From positions 31,948-95,947 of the forward strand of contig QKFD01000118.1 of the NCBI GenBank assembly GCA_003251535.1: a DNA stretch of 64,000 bases. The letters are read 5' to 3'. The notes under the pieces are model-generated. The model had not been told where the DNA came from, did not search any database, and saw only the letters and a program-made list of their open reading frames with translations. Below, piece by piece: positions 41,962 to 50,508 of this stretch (the stretch's first letter is position 1; each line of letters begins with the position of its first letter). Both the position numbers and the translations under genes were made by a program. Source of the stretch: Chromatiales bacterium (GTDB taxonomy: Bacteria > Pseudomonadota > Gammaproteobacteria > Thiohalomonadales > Thiohalomonadaceae).

Positions 41962-44295
41962 TCAGCTGATATCCGGCCGAGTCTCCGGCGAGGGGCGGCT
42001 ATTATGCGCGACCAAGGCGGCGAAGATAAGGCCGATGGGCGCCCCGATGGCCAGGGTGAGGCCGATGGCGCGTAGCACTGGCGCCGCCGCCCCGGCCAAA
42101 AGTCCGAACACCAGCAGGGTGGAGAGATTGCAGATGAGCAGCGCACCGCGGGTGGCTGCCCGCTCGGCCGGTGGATCGGGGCGGTCGAAAAAGAGCGCGT
42201 AGTCAAGCCCGAGGCCGATGAGCAGTAGCAGCGCCGAGAGGTGAAACAGCGATAACCGCACCCCTCCAACACTCAGTAGTGCCGCAGTCACCAGCACCGT
42301 TGCCAGTGGCGGCAGCACCACCCGGACTACTCGGCGCCCCTCCCGCAACACCCCCCATAGCAGCAGCACGGTCACCAGCAGGCCCAAGGCCACCAGACGC
42401 AGTGCCTCATCACGGTAGTCGTTCACCAGCTCCGCCGATGCCGCGGCCAGATCCACCCTATGCAGCCAAGGACGCCCATCGCCCAGCTGGGCCAGCGCCT
42501 GTGGCTGTGCCACCCCAATCAGCGGCAGCAGCGCCAATGCGCCCCCCTCTCTCACCCGCAGCAGGGCCTCCAGCCGCAGGGCCAGTGGAGTACCGACCAA
42601 CACCTCTTGGGTGAGGGGTGGCAGTTGGCGGGAGGCGGCCACATCGGCCAGAAAAGGGGCGAATAGCCCCGCCTTAAATGGCAGCCCGGCGCTGGCCCGT
42701 TGCAGCCGCTCGGCCAGCTGCTCGGCAGCGGGTAGATGGGCCTGGCGAGCGCGTTGGGTGGCGCGACTAGGGAGTAGCTGAGCCGGACTCTGGTAGCCGG
42801 CGATCGCACCATTGGCGATCAAAGCCGCCAATGCGGGTCCCAGCTGCTCGGCCCGCTCCAGGGCCGTCTCTTGGTCAGCCGCGGTGATGACCAGCAGATG
42901 GCGGGCGTCGGGCGCCCCCAACTCCTGCCGGAGCTGGCCATCCTCTGCCTTCCGCTCGGCAGAGATGGGACTCAGATGGGCCAGCTCGACCTCCCACAGC
43001 CCCGCGCCGCGGCTGATGAGATAGAGGGTGGCGAGGAGGGCCAGCAGCGCCACCCACACCCCACGCCCTCCCCACCTGGCCCCCATCCAGCGACTCCCCA
43101 GCGGGGTGATCGCCGGCGTGGCAAAGTGTGGCAACAGGGCCGGCAACAGCCAACGGGTGGCAGCGAGGGCGGCCCCAATCCCGGCAATAGCAAATAGACC
43201 GAGCTGAGCGAGCCCACCGAAACCCGAGAGCAGGAGGGCGGAGAAACCGATGGCAGAGGTGATCCCCCCCAGCAACAAGGTGGGCCAGATGGCGGCTGCG
43301 GCCGCCTCCAACGTCCGCCCACGGGCATGGGAGAAGAGGTGGATGGGGTAGTCCACGGCGATCCCCAGCAGGGTGATGCCAAAGGCGAGGGTGATGCCGT
43401 GGATGGCGCCAAAGGCCACCACCACTGCCGCCATACCCACCACCACCGCCGCCAACAACGGTAGGGCCGCCAACAGTACCACCGCCCATGAACGAAACAG
43501 CAGCAGCAGCAGGAGCGCCACCCCGAGGCTGGCGATGGCAGAGAGTAGACCCACCTGCCCCTGGATCCGGCTCCGGGACTCCAGGGCGAATGGCACGGGT
43601 CCCGTGAGTGTCAGTTCACAGCCGACCGCCTCCGGCAGCGCCTGAAAACGCTGTTGGAGGGTATGCACGAAGGGGGCCTGGGCATCGAGATCAAAGGCCG
43701 GCAGGCGGCTCTCGATCAACAGTAACGCGCCGTTACCCGCCCGATTGAACCAGACACCATAGCGCCGCTGTGGCCCGTTCCGGCCCAACAGGCCCACCCC
43801 GTAGTCGCGGAGTGCGGCGGTAGGGTCGGCGGGTAGCCGTTGGCGATCAGGGGGACCCAATGGCGCCGCCAGCTCTCGCAAGCGCTGCTGCAACGCCTGC
43901 CGCAGGGCGGCCTCATCGAGGTGGTGCGCGGGATCGGTGAGTAGATAGCGGTAGCGAAACAGCAGCCCTGTCGTCTCAGGGGAGAGTAGCTGGTCACCAT
44001 TCAGTACAGAGCCTGCGGCGGGCAGCTGACGCGCCAGCGCGGCCAGGGCCCGGCTGGCGGCCGCCAACCGGGCGCCGTCATCCTCGCCCGGTGAGGGGGT
44101 GGAGAGGCGAATACGCGCCAAGAGGAGGCGGGCAACCGGGCTCTCGCGCAACTCCCCCACTAGGAGCTGCTGCGCCTCGGTGGCACCGTGCGGGAGGAAT
44201 TGAGTGAGATCGGCCGTGGGGGGCGGTGCCCGTAACACCACCCACACCATGAGCCCCGCCAGCAACAGGGCGAGGCCGAGCCGCTGGCGCCTCAC
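41962..44295 (-). CDS. MMPL/RND-type lipid exporter
   Basis: A 777-residue inner-membrane exporter with two MMPL-type halves. It has an N-terminal helix (GLALLLAGLMVWVVL), a periplasmic domain of about 200 residues, a block of five membrane helices (about 235-390, LGVALLLLLLFRSWAVVLLAALPLL, GITLAFGITLLGIAVDYPIHLFSH with the conserved GIAVDYPIH), a second periplasmic domain and a second helix block with LGLDYALFFDRPD. The paired 'G..DY' motifs are conserved in MMPL proteins of APE clusters. A GTG start overlaps the LolA-like gene stop. Confidence 0.85.
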   Translation of the reverse strand: MRRQRLGLALLLAGLMVWVVLRAPPPTADLTQFLPHGATEAQQLLVGELRESPVARLLLARIRLSTPSPGEDDGARLAAASRALAALARQLPAAGSVLNGDQLLSPETTGLLFRYRYLLTDPAHHLDEAALRQALQQRLRELAAPLGPPDRQRLPADPTAALRDYGVGLLGRNGPQRRYGVWFNRAGNGALLLIESRLPAFDLDAQAPFVHTLQQRFQALPEAVGCELTLTGPVPFALESRSRIQGQVGLLSAIASLGVALLLLLLFRSWAVVLLAALPLLAAVVVGMAAVVVAFGAIHGITLAFGITLLGIAVDYPIHLFSHARGRTLEAAAAAIWPTLLLGGITSAIGFSALLLSGFGGLAQLGLFAIAGIGAALAATRWLLPALLPHFATPAITPLGSRWMGARWGGRGVWVALLALLATLYLISRGAGLWEVELAHLSPISAERKAEDGQLRQELGAPDARHLLVITAADQETALERAEQLGPALAALIANGAIAGYQSPAQLLPSRATQRARQAHLPAAEQLAERLQRASAGLPFKAGLFAPFLADVAASRQLPPLTQEVLVGTPLALRLEALLRVREGGALALLPLIGVAQPQALAQLGDGRPWLHRVDLAAASAELVNDYRDEALRLVALGLLVTVLLLWGVLREGRRVVRVVLPPLATVLVTAALLSVGGVRLSLFHLSALLLLIGLGLDYALFFDRPDPPAERAATRGALLICNLSTLLVFGLLAGAAAPVLRAIGLTLAIGAPIGLIFAALVAHNSRPSPETRPDIS

Positions 44296-44855
44296 GGCCC
44301 ACCCAGCTCCATGCGGCTCACCTCACCACTCGCCTCTTCTAGGGTGAAAGAGGTGATCCAACCGCCCCGCCCCTCCACCGTGAGGCGATCGATCAGCTGC
44401 CGCGCGTCCCCATCGCGGGGTACCAGGGTGAGGCGCCAACCCTCCTGCCCACCGGCCAGTTGCAGCTCATAGTGGCGCTCCAAGGTGGCGCGGTCCCCCG
44501 CCAAGGTGGCGCGAAAACCGGCGATGAGCGCGGCGACTCCGGCCCCATCGGTCGCCGTCAGCTGCTGCGGCGGCTCCCCTGGTCGCTCTACCTGGACCGA
44601 TTCGCTATCGATCCAGAAGGTCACCGGCTCCGGCTCGCTCAGCCGCTTACCAAGACGCCCGTCGGCCTCCCGGATCAGCTGGCCACGACTCACCAACGGC
44701 GCCGCCAAAAAGGGGGAGTGGCGCTCCTCTCGAAACGGGATCGCACCACTGGGGGTGGCGGCCAGCGCCCTCATCAGCGGCTCCAAACCCCACTCGGAAG
44801 CCAGCAGCGGGAGGCTATACAGCACCCCTAATAGCAGCAGTGACCAGCGCCCCAT
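44292..44855 (-). CDS. LolA-like outer-membrane carrier protein (ApeM type)
   Basis: A 187-residue periplasmic protein. ATG 44855 follows AGGAGAGG and starts a signal peptide (WSLLLLGVLYSLPLLAS). The mature part has the LolA-like beta-sheet core: FREERHSPFLAAPLVSRGQLIREADGRLGKRLSEPEPVTFWIDSESVQVERPG. It presumably carries the acylated product across the periplasm to the outer membrane. It begins 1 bp after the acyltransferase stop and overlaps the exporter start. Confidence 0.8.
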   Translation of the reverse strand: MGRWSLLLLGVLYSLPLLASEWGLEPLMRALAATPSGAIPFREERHSPFLAAPLVSRGQLIREADGRLGKRLSEPEPVTFWIDSESVQVERPGEPPQQLTATDGAGVAALIAGFRATLAGDRATLERHYELQLAGGQEGWRLTLVPRDGDARQLIDRLTVEGRGGWITSFTLEEASGEVSRMELGGP

Positions 44856-44856
44856 C

Positions 44857-45843
44857 TCACCTCTCCTGTGACTCGGCATGGGGAGGAACCACCACCGTCG
44901 CGGGGATCTGGGTGGCGGCCTCGACCTGGGGGGTTGGCGCAGGAACCCCGGCGGGTGGGTGCCAGAACTCATAAAAATTGAACCAGTTATAGGGCGCCTC
45001 TCGGCAGCGCTCGGCCAGGCGCTCGGCGTAGCGCTCAACCCAGGGGGCAAGGGCACCGAGGCGATCACCCCGCGTCAGCGGGATCTGCTCGGCAAACGGC
45101 TCGAAGTGGATCTCATACCGCCGCCCACCGCGATAGAGGGCAAAGAAGAGCAGCACGGGCGCCTCCAATAACCCCGCCACCAGCAGCGGTCCAGCCGGAA
45201 AGGTGGCCGGGGCGCCGAGAAAATCGCAGCGCACCTGCTTATCCTCCTCCACCAGCCGGTCCCCCAAGATGCCGATGATACCGCCCTGCTCGACGGTATC
45301 GCGCACCGCTAACAGGGCACCCGCCCCACCCACGGGGATGATGGTCTCCTCCAGAGAGGGGTTCAAGGCGGAGAGGATGGCGTTGATGCGCTGGCTGGTC
45401 TGCTGATGCATCAGCACCCGCAGCGGCACCTTTAACTGCTCTACCCCCAACACCCGCAGCAGCTCAAAGCTGCCGAGGTGGGAGCCCAAAAGAAAGCAGC
45501 CCCTCCCGCGGGCCACGGTGGCCTCTAGCTGTTCAAGGCCGTGGACCTCGATCTCGAAGCAGTCCCGGCGCCCGGCCAGTAGATAGACGCGATCCAGCAG
45601 GGTGGCGGCAAAGGTGTGGTAGTGGCGATAGAGATCGATTCCCCTTGGCGTGCGCCCCAGTACCCGGCGCAGGTAGTCCCGTGAGGCCCGCCGGGTCCCA
45701 CCCGAGAAGAGGATAAAGTAGAGGCAGATGGGGGGTAGTAGCGCCCGCCCCACCGGTCGCCCTAGATGGAGGGTGATCCAGGTGATGAGACGGATAAGTA
45801 AGGGGCTACCCCGCTCCCGCCTAGCCAGCCACTGTCGCGCCAT
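44857..45843 (-). CDS. Lysophospholipid/LpxL-like acyltransferase
   Basis: A 328-residue membrane-bound acyltransferase. ATG 45843 is chosen. It has the HX4E/D-like motif in GCFLLGSHLGSFELLRVLG (SHLGSFE), LRVLMHQQTSQRINAILSAL, IIGILGDRLVEEDKQVRCDFLGAPATFPAGPLLVAGLL, and PYNWFNFYEFWHPP. LpxL/HtrB-like acyltransferases are regular members of APE clusters. A C-terminal Pro/Ala/Thr tail (about 30 residues) is unusual. It overlaps the dehydratase gene by 23 bp. Confidence 0.85.
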   Translation of the reverse strand: MARQWLARRERGSPLLIRLITWITLHLGRPVGRALLPPICLYFILFSGGTRRASRDYLRRVLGRTPRGIDLYRHYHTFAATLLDRVYLLAGRRDCFEIEVHGLEQLEATVARGRGCFLLGSHLGSFELLRVLGVEQLKVPLRVLMHQQTSQRINAILSALNPSLEETIIPVGGAGALLAVRDTVEQGGIIGILGDRLVEEDKQVRCDFLGAPATFPAGPLLVAGLLEAPVLLFFALYRGGRRYEIHFEPFAEQIPLTRGDRLGALAPWVERYAERLAERCREAPYNWFNFYEFWHPPAGVPAPTPQVEAATQIPATVVVPPHAESQER

Positions 45844-46120
45844 TGGCCCCCTCCAGCACACCCGAGGCGATCTCCCGCTCCGCCGTAGTTACCGTGAAGC
45901 GCAGGCCACGACGGGCCGGGGTCAGCGAGATAGCAAACGGCTGGTCCGGCGCCAAGGGCGCCGTGAACTTGGCACTAGCGATGGTGGTCACCACCACCCC
46001 CTGGGTGCGGGCCGTGGCAAGTACCCGTTCGAGGATCAAGACACCAGGCACCAACGGCGCCCCAGGGAAGTGGCCGGCAAAAGCGGGGTGGCTGGCGGGG
46101 AAAGGGGGGTGCTCGATCAT
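45821..46120 (-). CDS. 3-hydroxyacyl-ACP dehydratase (ApeI type)
   Basis: A 99-residue hotdog protein: HPPFPASHPAFAGHFPGAPLVPGVLILERVLATARTQGVVVTTIASAKFTAPLAPDQPFAISL. HPAFAGHFPG...PGV is the dehydratase active-site region with the catalytic His, and the KF motif is conserved. ATG 46120 gives the usual short N-terminus; an ATG at 46171 would add 17 residues. It is a second dehydratase in addition to 39552-39980. It starts about 90 bp after the ligase stop. Confidence 0.8.
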   Translation of the reverse strand: MIEHPPFPASHPAFAGHFPGAPLVPGVLILERVLATARTQGVVVTTIASAKFTAPLAPDQPFAISLTPARRGLRFTVTTAEREIASGVLEGANGATVAG

Positions 46121-46211
46121 ATCTATCTCGTTATGGAGGGTGGCCTGCGCTGCGGAGGGTCCCAAACCCATTTGGCCACCCCTCTGGTGGTCTCGCCCAG
46201 GATTACCTAGC

Positions 46212-47621
46212 TTAGGGCTCTCCCAGCAGACGCAACAGGGCCGCCCGCGGCAGTTTACCGGTGGCACTACGGGGGAGGGCAGCCACCAATTTGAGAGGTC
46301 TAGGGAGGAACACCGGATCGATCTGTCCCCGTAGTTCGGCCAATAGCTCGGCGGCGCTACGGCCGGGGGCCACCACAACAGCGGCGATCCGCTCTACCCG
46401 TTCACAGCCCGCCTCCGGCACCAGCACCGCCGCATCCTCTACCCCACTCAGCGCCAACAGGCGACCGGTCAACTCCCCCAACGAGAGCCGTTTGCCGGCG
46501 ATATTGAGGAGATCACCCCGCCGACCGAGGAGTGTAAATTCCCCCTCATCGATCAACTCCACCTCATCGTTGAGCGTAGCGGCCCCCTCCAGATGGCCCC
46601 CTTCGACCCACACCTGCCCACCTCGCCGCTGGAGCGTGATGCCCGCTAAGGTCTGCCACTGTGCGCCGAGTGCTGACCGTCGAGTGGCGATGGCCCCCGT
46701 CTCGGTAGAGCCGTAGATCTCCAGTAGTGGTGCCCTGAACTCCTGCTCGGCGCGCTGCGCCTGAGCGGAGGGGAGCGGGGCGGTGGCGGAGAGCAGCAAC
46801 CGCGGCGGCGGTGCCATATCTGCCCCCTCCTCTAGCAGGGCGCGGATATGGAAGGGGGTGGTCACCAGGAGCGCCCCAGCCGGCAACGTCGTTAAGGCGG
46901 CACTCACATCGGCGGGAAAGAAGGGGCGCTCGGCACAGAGGGCGTAGCCCCAGACCAGAGGTAGGAGTACCGACAGCTCTAATCCATACATGTGCTGGGG
47001 CGGTACCGTCGCCAAGACGGCACCGGCCTGCTGCGGGTCGAGCCCCAAGCGCTGCCCGGTGAGGCGCGCCCCAGCCATCAAGGTCCCCCAGCACTTGGGG
47101 TGGGGCTGGGGATCGCCGGTAGAACCGGAGGTGAAGGCGATCACCGCCAGCTGATCGGCCGGGATGAGGGGGGAGCTGGAGGGGAGTGGGTCATCCGCAG
47201 CCGCCCCGGACCAGACCACCAGGGGTAGGCCAGAGACCTGCGATGCCCCATCCACTAGGCAGTAGGTCTCTGGATAGCACTGCGCCAGCTCCTCAAGGGC
47301 AGCACCGCTACCGGAGGGTGGCAATAGGCTCACCTGCCTCCGCAGGAGGGCCGCCAGCAGTCCGACGGCAAAGCGGTAGCGGTCGGTACAGAGGTTGATC
47401 ACCGCCCCCCGCGGCGGTAAACGCGCCGCCAAGGCCTGGGCATCGGCCAATAGGCGGGCGGCACTCAGCGCCTGACCGGCCTGCCAGGCGGCCGGCGCCG
47501 CCAGATCCAGGTGGCCGAGAAGCGGCTCGCCAGCACCGTCGTGGCTGGCTTTCAGCCATCCACCGTGCCCCTCCCCTATCGGTGTCCCAGCATCCGCTGC
47601 GTCGGAGGTCCCCACCCTCAT
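46212..47621 (-). CDS. AMP-dependent acyl-ACP/CoA ligase (ApeH type)
   Basis: A 469-residue adenylate-forming enzyme. ATG 47621 overlaps the membrane-protein stop (ATGA). It has the AMP-binding loop VIAFTSGSTGDPQPHPKCWGTL, YGSTETGAIATRRS, the hinge region FTLLGRRGDLLNIAGKRLSLGELT, and the C-terminal lysine loop LPRSATGKLPRAALLRLLG. It should load the starter acid, likely an aromatic acid in APE systems, onto the ACP. No aromatic-ammonia lyase gene lies in the cluster. Confidence 0.88.
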   Translation of the reverse strand: MRVGTSDAADAGTPIGEGHGGWLKASHDGAGEPLLGHLDLAAPAAWQAGQALSAARLLADAQALAARLPPRGAVINLCTDRYRFAVGLLAALLRRQVSLLPPSGSGAALEELAQCYPETYCLVDGASQVSGLPLVVWSGAAADDPLPSSSPLIPADQLAVIAFTSGSTGDPQPHPKCWGTLMAGARLTGQRLGLDPQQAGAVLATVPPQHMYGLELSVLLPLVWGYALCAERPFFPADVSAALTTLPAGALLVTTPFHIRALLEEGADMAPPPRLLLSATAPLPSAQAQRAEQEFRAPLLEIYGSTETGAIATRRSALGAQWQTLAGITLQRRGGQVWVEGGHLEGAATLNDEVELIDEGEFTLLGRRGDLLNIAGKRLSLGELTGRLLALSGVEDAAVLVPEAGCERVERIAAVVVAPGRSAAELLAELRGQIDPVFLPRPLKLVAALPRSATGKLPRAALLRLLGEP

Positions 47622-48241
47622 CCGCGCAGCAACGCGCCCCAATCGGCGCGACCGAATTGACGCCACCCGGCGGTGGTCCGATGGCGAAAACGCTGGCGAC
47701 GTACCAGCCACTCACCGACCATCAGCAGGGCGACCAACAGATAGTTAATGGCGTTGGTAAACAGAGACCAGATGGCCAGGGGGGCGTAGAGCGCCAGTAG
47801 CAGTGTCTCCAGTGTCAACACTAGAAAGAAGGCACTCCAAACCAGCGTCACCATACGGGTGTAACGGGCGATATCCGCCCCCTCATCCCCAAGGGCACGG
47901 GCGATCCGGGTGACCAGCGGCTCCCGGCCTGGCAGCAAGGTGCGGGCAAAGAGGAGAAATAGCAGCAGTGTCATGCCGATGGGAGGTAGAAATAGGGCTT
48001 GACGCTCCCCCAGGAACAGCCCCACCACCGCCAACCCCATCAGGCTGGCAGCCGTGGCGATCCCCCCGCTACTGCTCCGCCACACCGCCCCCAAAAGGTA
48101 GATCCCCGCCACCAATATTAGCGCCGCCAGGGCCCAGTCAGGGCGTTCGGCCACCACCGCCCCATGGACCAAGATGGGGTAACTGAGGGTGGCGGCACCT
48201 TCAATAAGGCGCCAAGCAGGGGGGCGATGGAATAGACTCAC
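47618..48241 (-). CDS. COG4648-type membrane protein of the APE-like cluster
   Basis: A 207-residue inner-membrane protein with about six hydrophobic segments: WALAALILVAGIYLLGAVW, IATAASLMGLAVVGLFLG, QALFLPPIGMTLLLFLLFARTLL, LVWSAFFLVLTLETLLLALYAPLAIWSLFTNAINYLLVALLMVGEWLVR. It has the conserved EPLVTRIARALGDEGADIARYTRMVT stretch and YLLVALLMVGEWLVRRQRFRH typical of COG4648. It lies between the ACP and ligase genes, its usual place. Function not established. Confidence 0.8.
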   Translation of the reverse strand: MSLFHRPPAWRLIEGAATLSYPILVHGAVVAERPDWALAALILVAGIYLLGAVWRSSSGGIATAASLMGLAVVGLFLGERQALFLPPIGMTLLLFLLFARTLLPGREPLVTRIARALGDEGADIARYTRMVTLVWSAFFLVLTLETLLLALYAPLAIWSLFTNAINYLLVALLMVGEWLVRRQRFRHRTTAGWRQFGRADWGALLRG

Positions 48242-48498
48242 GCGGTCCGCTGACGGGCAATGTGGTTGGCTAAGGCGCTCAGCGAGGAGAAGATGCGGGC
48301 ATTATCGCTGTCGTCCGAGCGCAACTGGAAGCCGTAGCGTTTGGAGATGGCCATGGCCAGTTCCAGGGCATCGATGGAGTCGAGCCCCAACCCCTCGCGG
48401 AACAGTGGCTGCTGTGGATCGATGGCATCCGCCTCGATCTCCAGGTTAAGGGTCTCCACAATCAACTCGGCAACTTCTTTTTCCAGCATCTCAGACAT
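48238..48498 (-). CDS. Acyl carrier protein of the APE-like cluster
   Basis: An 86-residue acyl carrier protein. ATG 48498 gives MSEMLEKEVAELIVETLNLEIEADAID; a TTG five codons earlier is less likely. The phosphopantetheine attachment Ser is in EGLGLDSIDALELAMAISKRYGF. It is the first gene of the cluster, 64 bp after the predicted -10 box. Only one ACP is visible, while known APE clusters usually have two. Confidence 0.92.
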   Translation of the reverse strand: MSEMLEKEVAELIVETLNLEIEADAIDPQQPLFREGLGLDSIDALELAMAISKRYGFQLRSDDSDNARIFSSLSALANHIARQRTA

Positions 48499-48561
48499 GG
48501 CTAGGCTTTCCAACCCGCCCCCATGAGGGCGGCTTTACGGTTTGGTAAAAAAACGGCGCCC

Positions 48562-48590
48562 ATTCTTACGGTGACCTGATCCCCTGTCAA
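48562..48590 (-). promoter_or_regulatory. Sigma-70 promoter of the APE-like cluster
   Basis: On the minus strand: perfect -35 TTGACA (48585-48590), 17-bp spacer, -10 AAGAAT (48562-48567; 4 of 6). It lies in the 116-bp gap between the ACP gene and the divergent hydrolase gene. Confidence 0.6.
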
Positions 48591-48614
48591 CGCGCATTAT
48601 CACATCCCAGGCAT

Positions 48615-50009
48615 ATGTCTCCCGTTCTGTTCAATTTTCACCGTTTTCGCCCCCGCTGTCTGCTACCCCTCTGCTTCAGCCTCATCGCCCATAGTGTCTG
48701 GGCTGGACCCGCCCCCCCTGCCGTCCAGCTCCCCCCGATGGAGAGCTGGGGCGTGGCCGAGCCGGTGTTCCATGGCCACGCCCAGATCTATGAGTTCAAT
48801 CGCACCGCCCCGGCGACCGTAGTCCTCATCCACGGTATCAACGGTGCTGCCGTGCGCGATTTTGGCCCTCAGATCGCCGCCCTTGCGCAACGCTACCACG
48901 TGCTCACCTTTGATCTGCCGGGATTTGGCGCATCGGGCCGGGAGAATGGCCTCTACTCGCCGGAAAACTACGTGCGTTTCATCCACTTCATCACCCAACA
49001 ACGGACCCAGCGCCCCTTTTATCTGGTGGGCCACTCCATGGGGGGGGCCATCGCCCTCGCCTATGCCGCCACCTACCCCCGGGAGGTGGAACGCCTAGTG
49101 GTGATTGATGCCGCCGGCGTGCTACATCGGGTGGCCATGAGCCGCTATATGGCGCGAGAGTGGGCCGCAACCACCACCGGCACCGCAGCGGATGGCTGGG
49201 TGGGCCGCTTGGCGGGAAAATTAGTGGAGGATCTGGGCAAGCTGCCTTTTGACGCCCAACGGCTGCTGGAGAGCGACAAAGGTCGGCGGGAGCTGGGGAG
49301 TGCCACTTCCGTGGCGGGGATGGCGCTGCTGGAGCAAGATTTTGGGCCGCTGCTGCCGCAGATCCGCACCCCCACCCTGCTTCTGTGGGGACGCGATGAC
49401 CCGATAGCCCCATTGCGCACCGGCGTCGCCCTGCGGGCCCTGATCGCAGGGAGCCGACTGGAGGTGATCGACCAGGCCGGCCATATGCCGATGTGGGAGC
49501 AGCCCGAGGCACTCAACCACGCCTTAACCACCTTTCTGGCAGCGGCCCAACCCCTCGCCGCGCCACGGTCACTTCCGTCGGTGGCGGAGGGAGGTGGCCG
49601 TATCGGCCTCTGTGACCATGAACAGGGTAAGCGGTTTACCGGGGCGTGGGAGCGGATTGAACTGCGTCACTGCACCGGCGCCGTCATCCGCGACGCCAGC
49701 GTAGGGCAGCTCAGCGCCTATGAGTCACGCCTGACGATTGAAGGGAGTGTCTTGCGTTCGGCAACCACCACCCTCCATCTGACCGGCTCGGAGCTAGTGG
49801 CCACGGATGTCGCCATCGTGGGCCAAGTGGCAGTGGAGACGGCGCGGAGCAGCTTGGATCTGGCAGCGGTACGGTTGGTGGGTACGGAGGCGGCGGTAAA
49901 GGTATTGAGCGAGTCGAGCCTCACCTTCTCGGTCAGTACCCTAGAGAGCCCACAACACCATGGGCCCCTTCACACCTTCATGAACCTTCCGCAGGGAAGT
50001 GGGCTTTGA
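48615..50009 (+). CDS. Secreted alpha/beta hydrolase with C-terminal beta-helix-like domain
   Basis: A 464-residue exported protein: signal peptide (RCLLPLCFSLIAHSVWA). The hydrolase domain (about 50-310) has LIHGINGAAVRDFG, the nucleophile elbow LVGHSMGGAIALAYA, acid LLWGRDDPIAPL and DQAGHMPMWEQPEAL with the catalytic His. Residues about 345-455 are repetitive short beta strands (TIEGSVLRSATTTLHLTGSELVATDVAIVGQVAVETARSSLDLAAVRLVG), reading as a right-handed beta-helix. Such a fusion is unusual. It is divergent from the APE-like cluster and shares its intergenic region, so a role in processing or anchoring its product is possible (inference). Confidence 0.8.
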   Translation: MSPVLFNFHRFRPRCLLPLCFSLIAHSVWAGPAPPAVQLPPMESWGVAEPVFHGHAQIYEFNRTAPATVVLIHGINGAAVRDFGPQIAALAQRYHVLTFDLPGFGASGRENGLYSPENYVRFIHFITQQRTQRPFYLVGHSMGGAIALAYAATYPREVERLVVIDAAGVLHRVAMSRYMAREWAATTTGTAADGWVGRLAGKLVEDLGKLPFDAQRLLESDKGRRELGSATSVAGMALLEQDFGPLLPQIRTPTLLLWGRDDPIAPLRTGVALRALIAGSRLEVIDQAGHMPMWEQPEALNHALTTFLAAAQPLAAPRSLPSVAEGGGRIGLCDHEQGKRFTGAWERIELRHCTGAVIRDASVGQLSAYESRLTIEGSVLRSATTTLHLTGSELVATDVAIVGQVAVETARSSLDLAAVRLVGTEAAVKVLSESSLTFSVSTLESPQHHGPLHTFMNLPQGSGL

Positions 50010-50050
50010 GCTAAGCGAGGAGTGGAGGCGCGGATGATATCTCTAAACTA

Positions 50051-50088
50051 GAGAGGGCCCGGCCGCTCATCTGCGGCCGGGCCCTCTC
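50051..50088. terminator. Strong bidirectional terminator-like hairpin
   Basis: A perfect 16-bp inverted repeat, GAGAGGGCCCGGCCGC and its complement, with a 6-nt loop TCATCT, 41 bp after the hydrolase stop and 12 bp before the pilE stop on the other strand. T-runs are weak on both sides, so rho-independent termination would rely on stem strength. Confidence 0.7.
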
Positions 50089-50100
50089 CGTTTGTTCCAC

Positions 50101-50508
50101 TCACCAGCACTTAGTCCCACTACCCACGGCGGTCTTCTCTCCGGTGTTGGTCAGACTCAGCGCCCCACAGTCGGTATCCTTAGCCTGGACCCCCTGGGGG
50201 GTCGCCGTCAGGGTAAAGCTGGAGGCATCGATAGCCGCCGTATCGATCTGGTAGTAGCCGTTCTGCGACACCACCGGCAGGTTGTCATCTGCCGTGCAAC
50301 CGGCGTCATCGTATGCGTTGAACTCCGTCATGCAGCGCTCAAACCGCTGCGCCAGGTCATACAGGCTGGCATAGGCATCTGAGCGCCGACTCCGCAGCAT
50401 ATAGTCCTGATAGCTGGGGTAGGCGAAGGCGGTGATGATGGCCACGATGGCCATCACCGTCACCAGTTCCGTTAAGGAGAACCCCTTCATGCGGTTACGC
50501 TGAATCAC
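50101..50508 (-). CDS. pilE: Type IV minor pilin PilE
   Basis: A 135-residue prepilin-like protein. A GTG start at 50508 (MIQRNRMKG leader) overlaps the PilY1 stop by GTGA and follows AGAGG; ATG 50490 would leave a leader of three residues and no ribosome-binding site. The cleavage site is MKG|FSLTELVTVMAIVAIITAFAYPSYQDYMLRSRRSDA with Glu5 of the mature protein. A C-terminal Cys pair (DCGALS...GTKCW) forms the D-loop. It is the last gene of the minor-pilin operon and would complete the pilus priming complex. Confidence 0.88.
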   Translation of the reverse strand: MIQRNRMKGFSLTELVTVMAIVAIITAFAYPSYQDYMLRSRRSDAYASLYDLAQRFERCMTEFNAYDDAGCTADDNLPVVSQNGYYQIDTAAIDASSFTLTATPQGVQAKDTDCGALSLTNTGEKTAVGSGTKCW

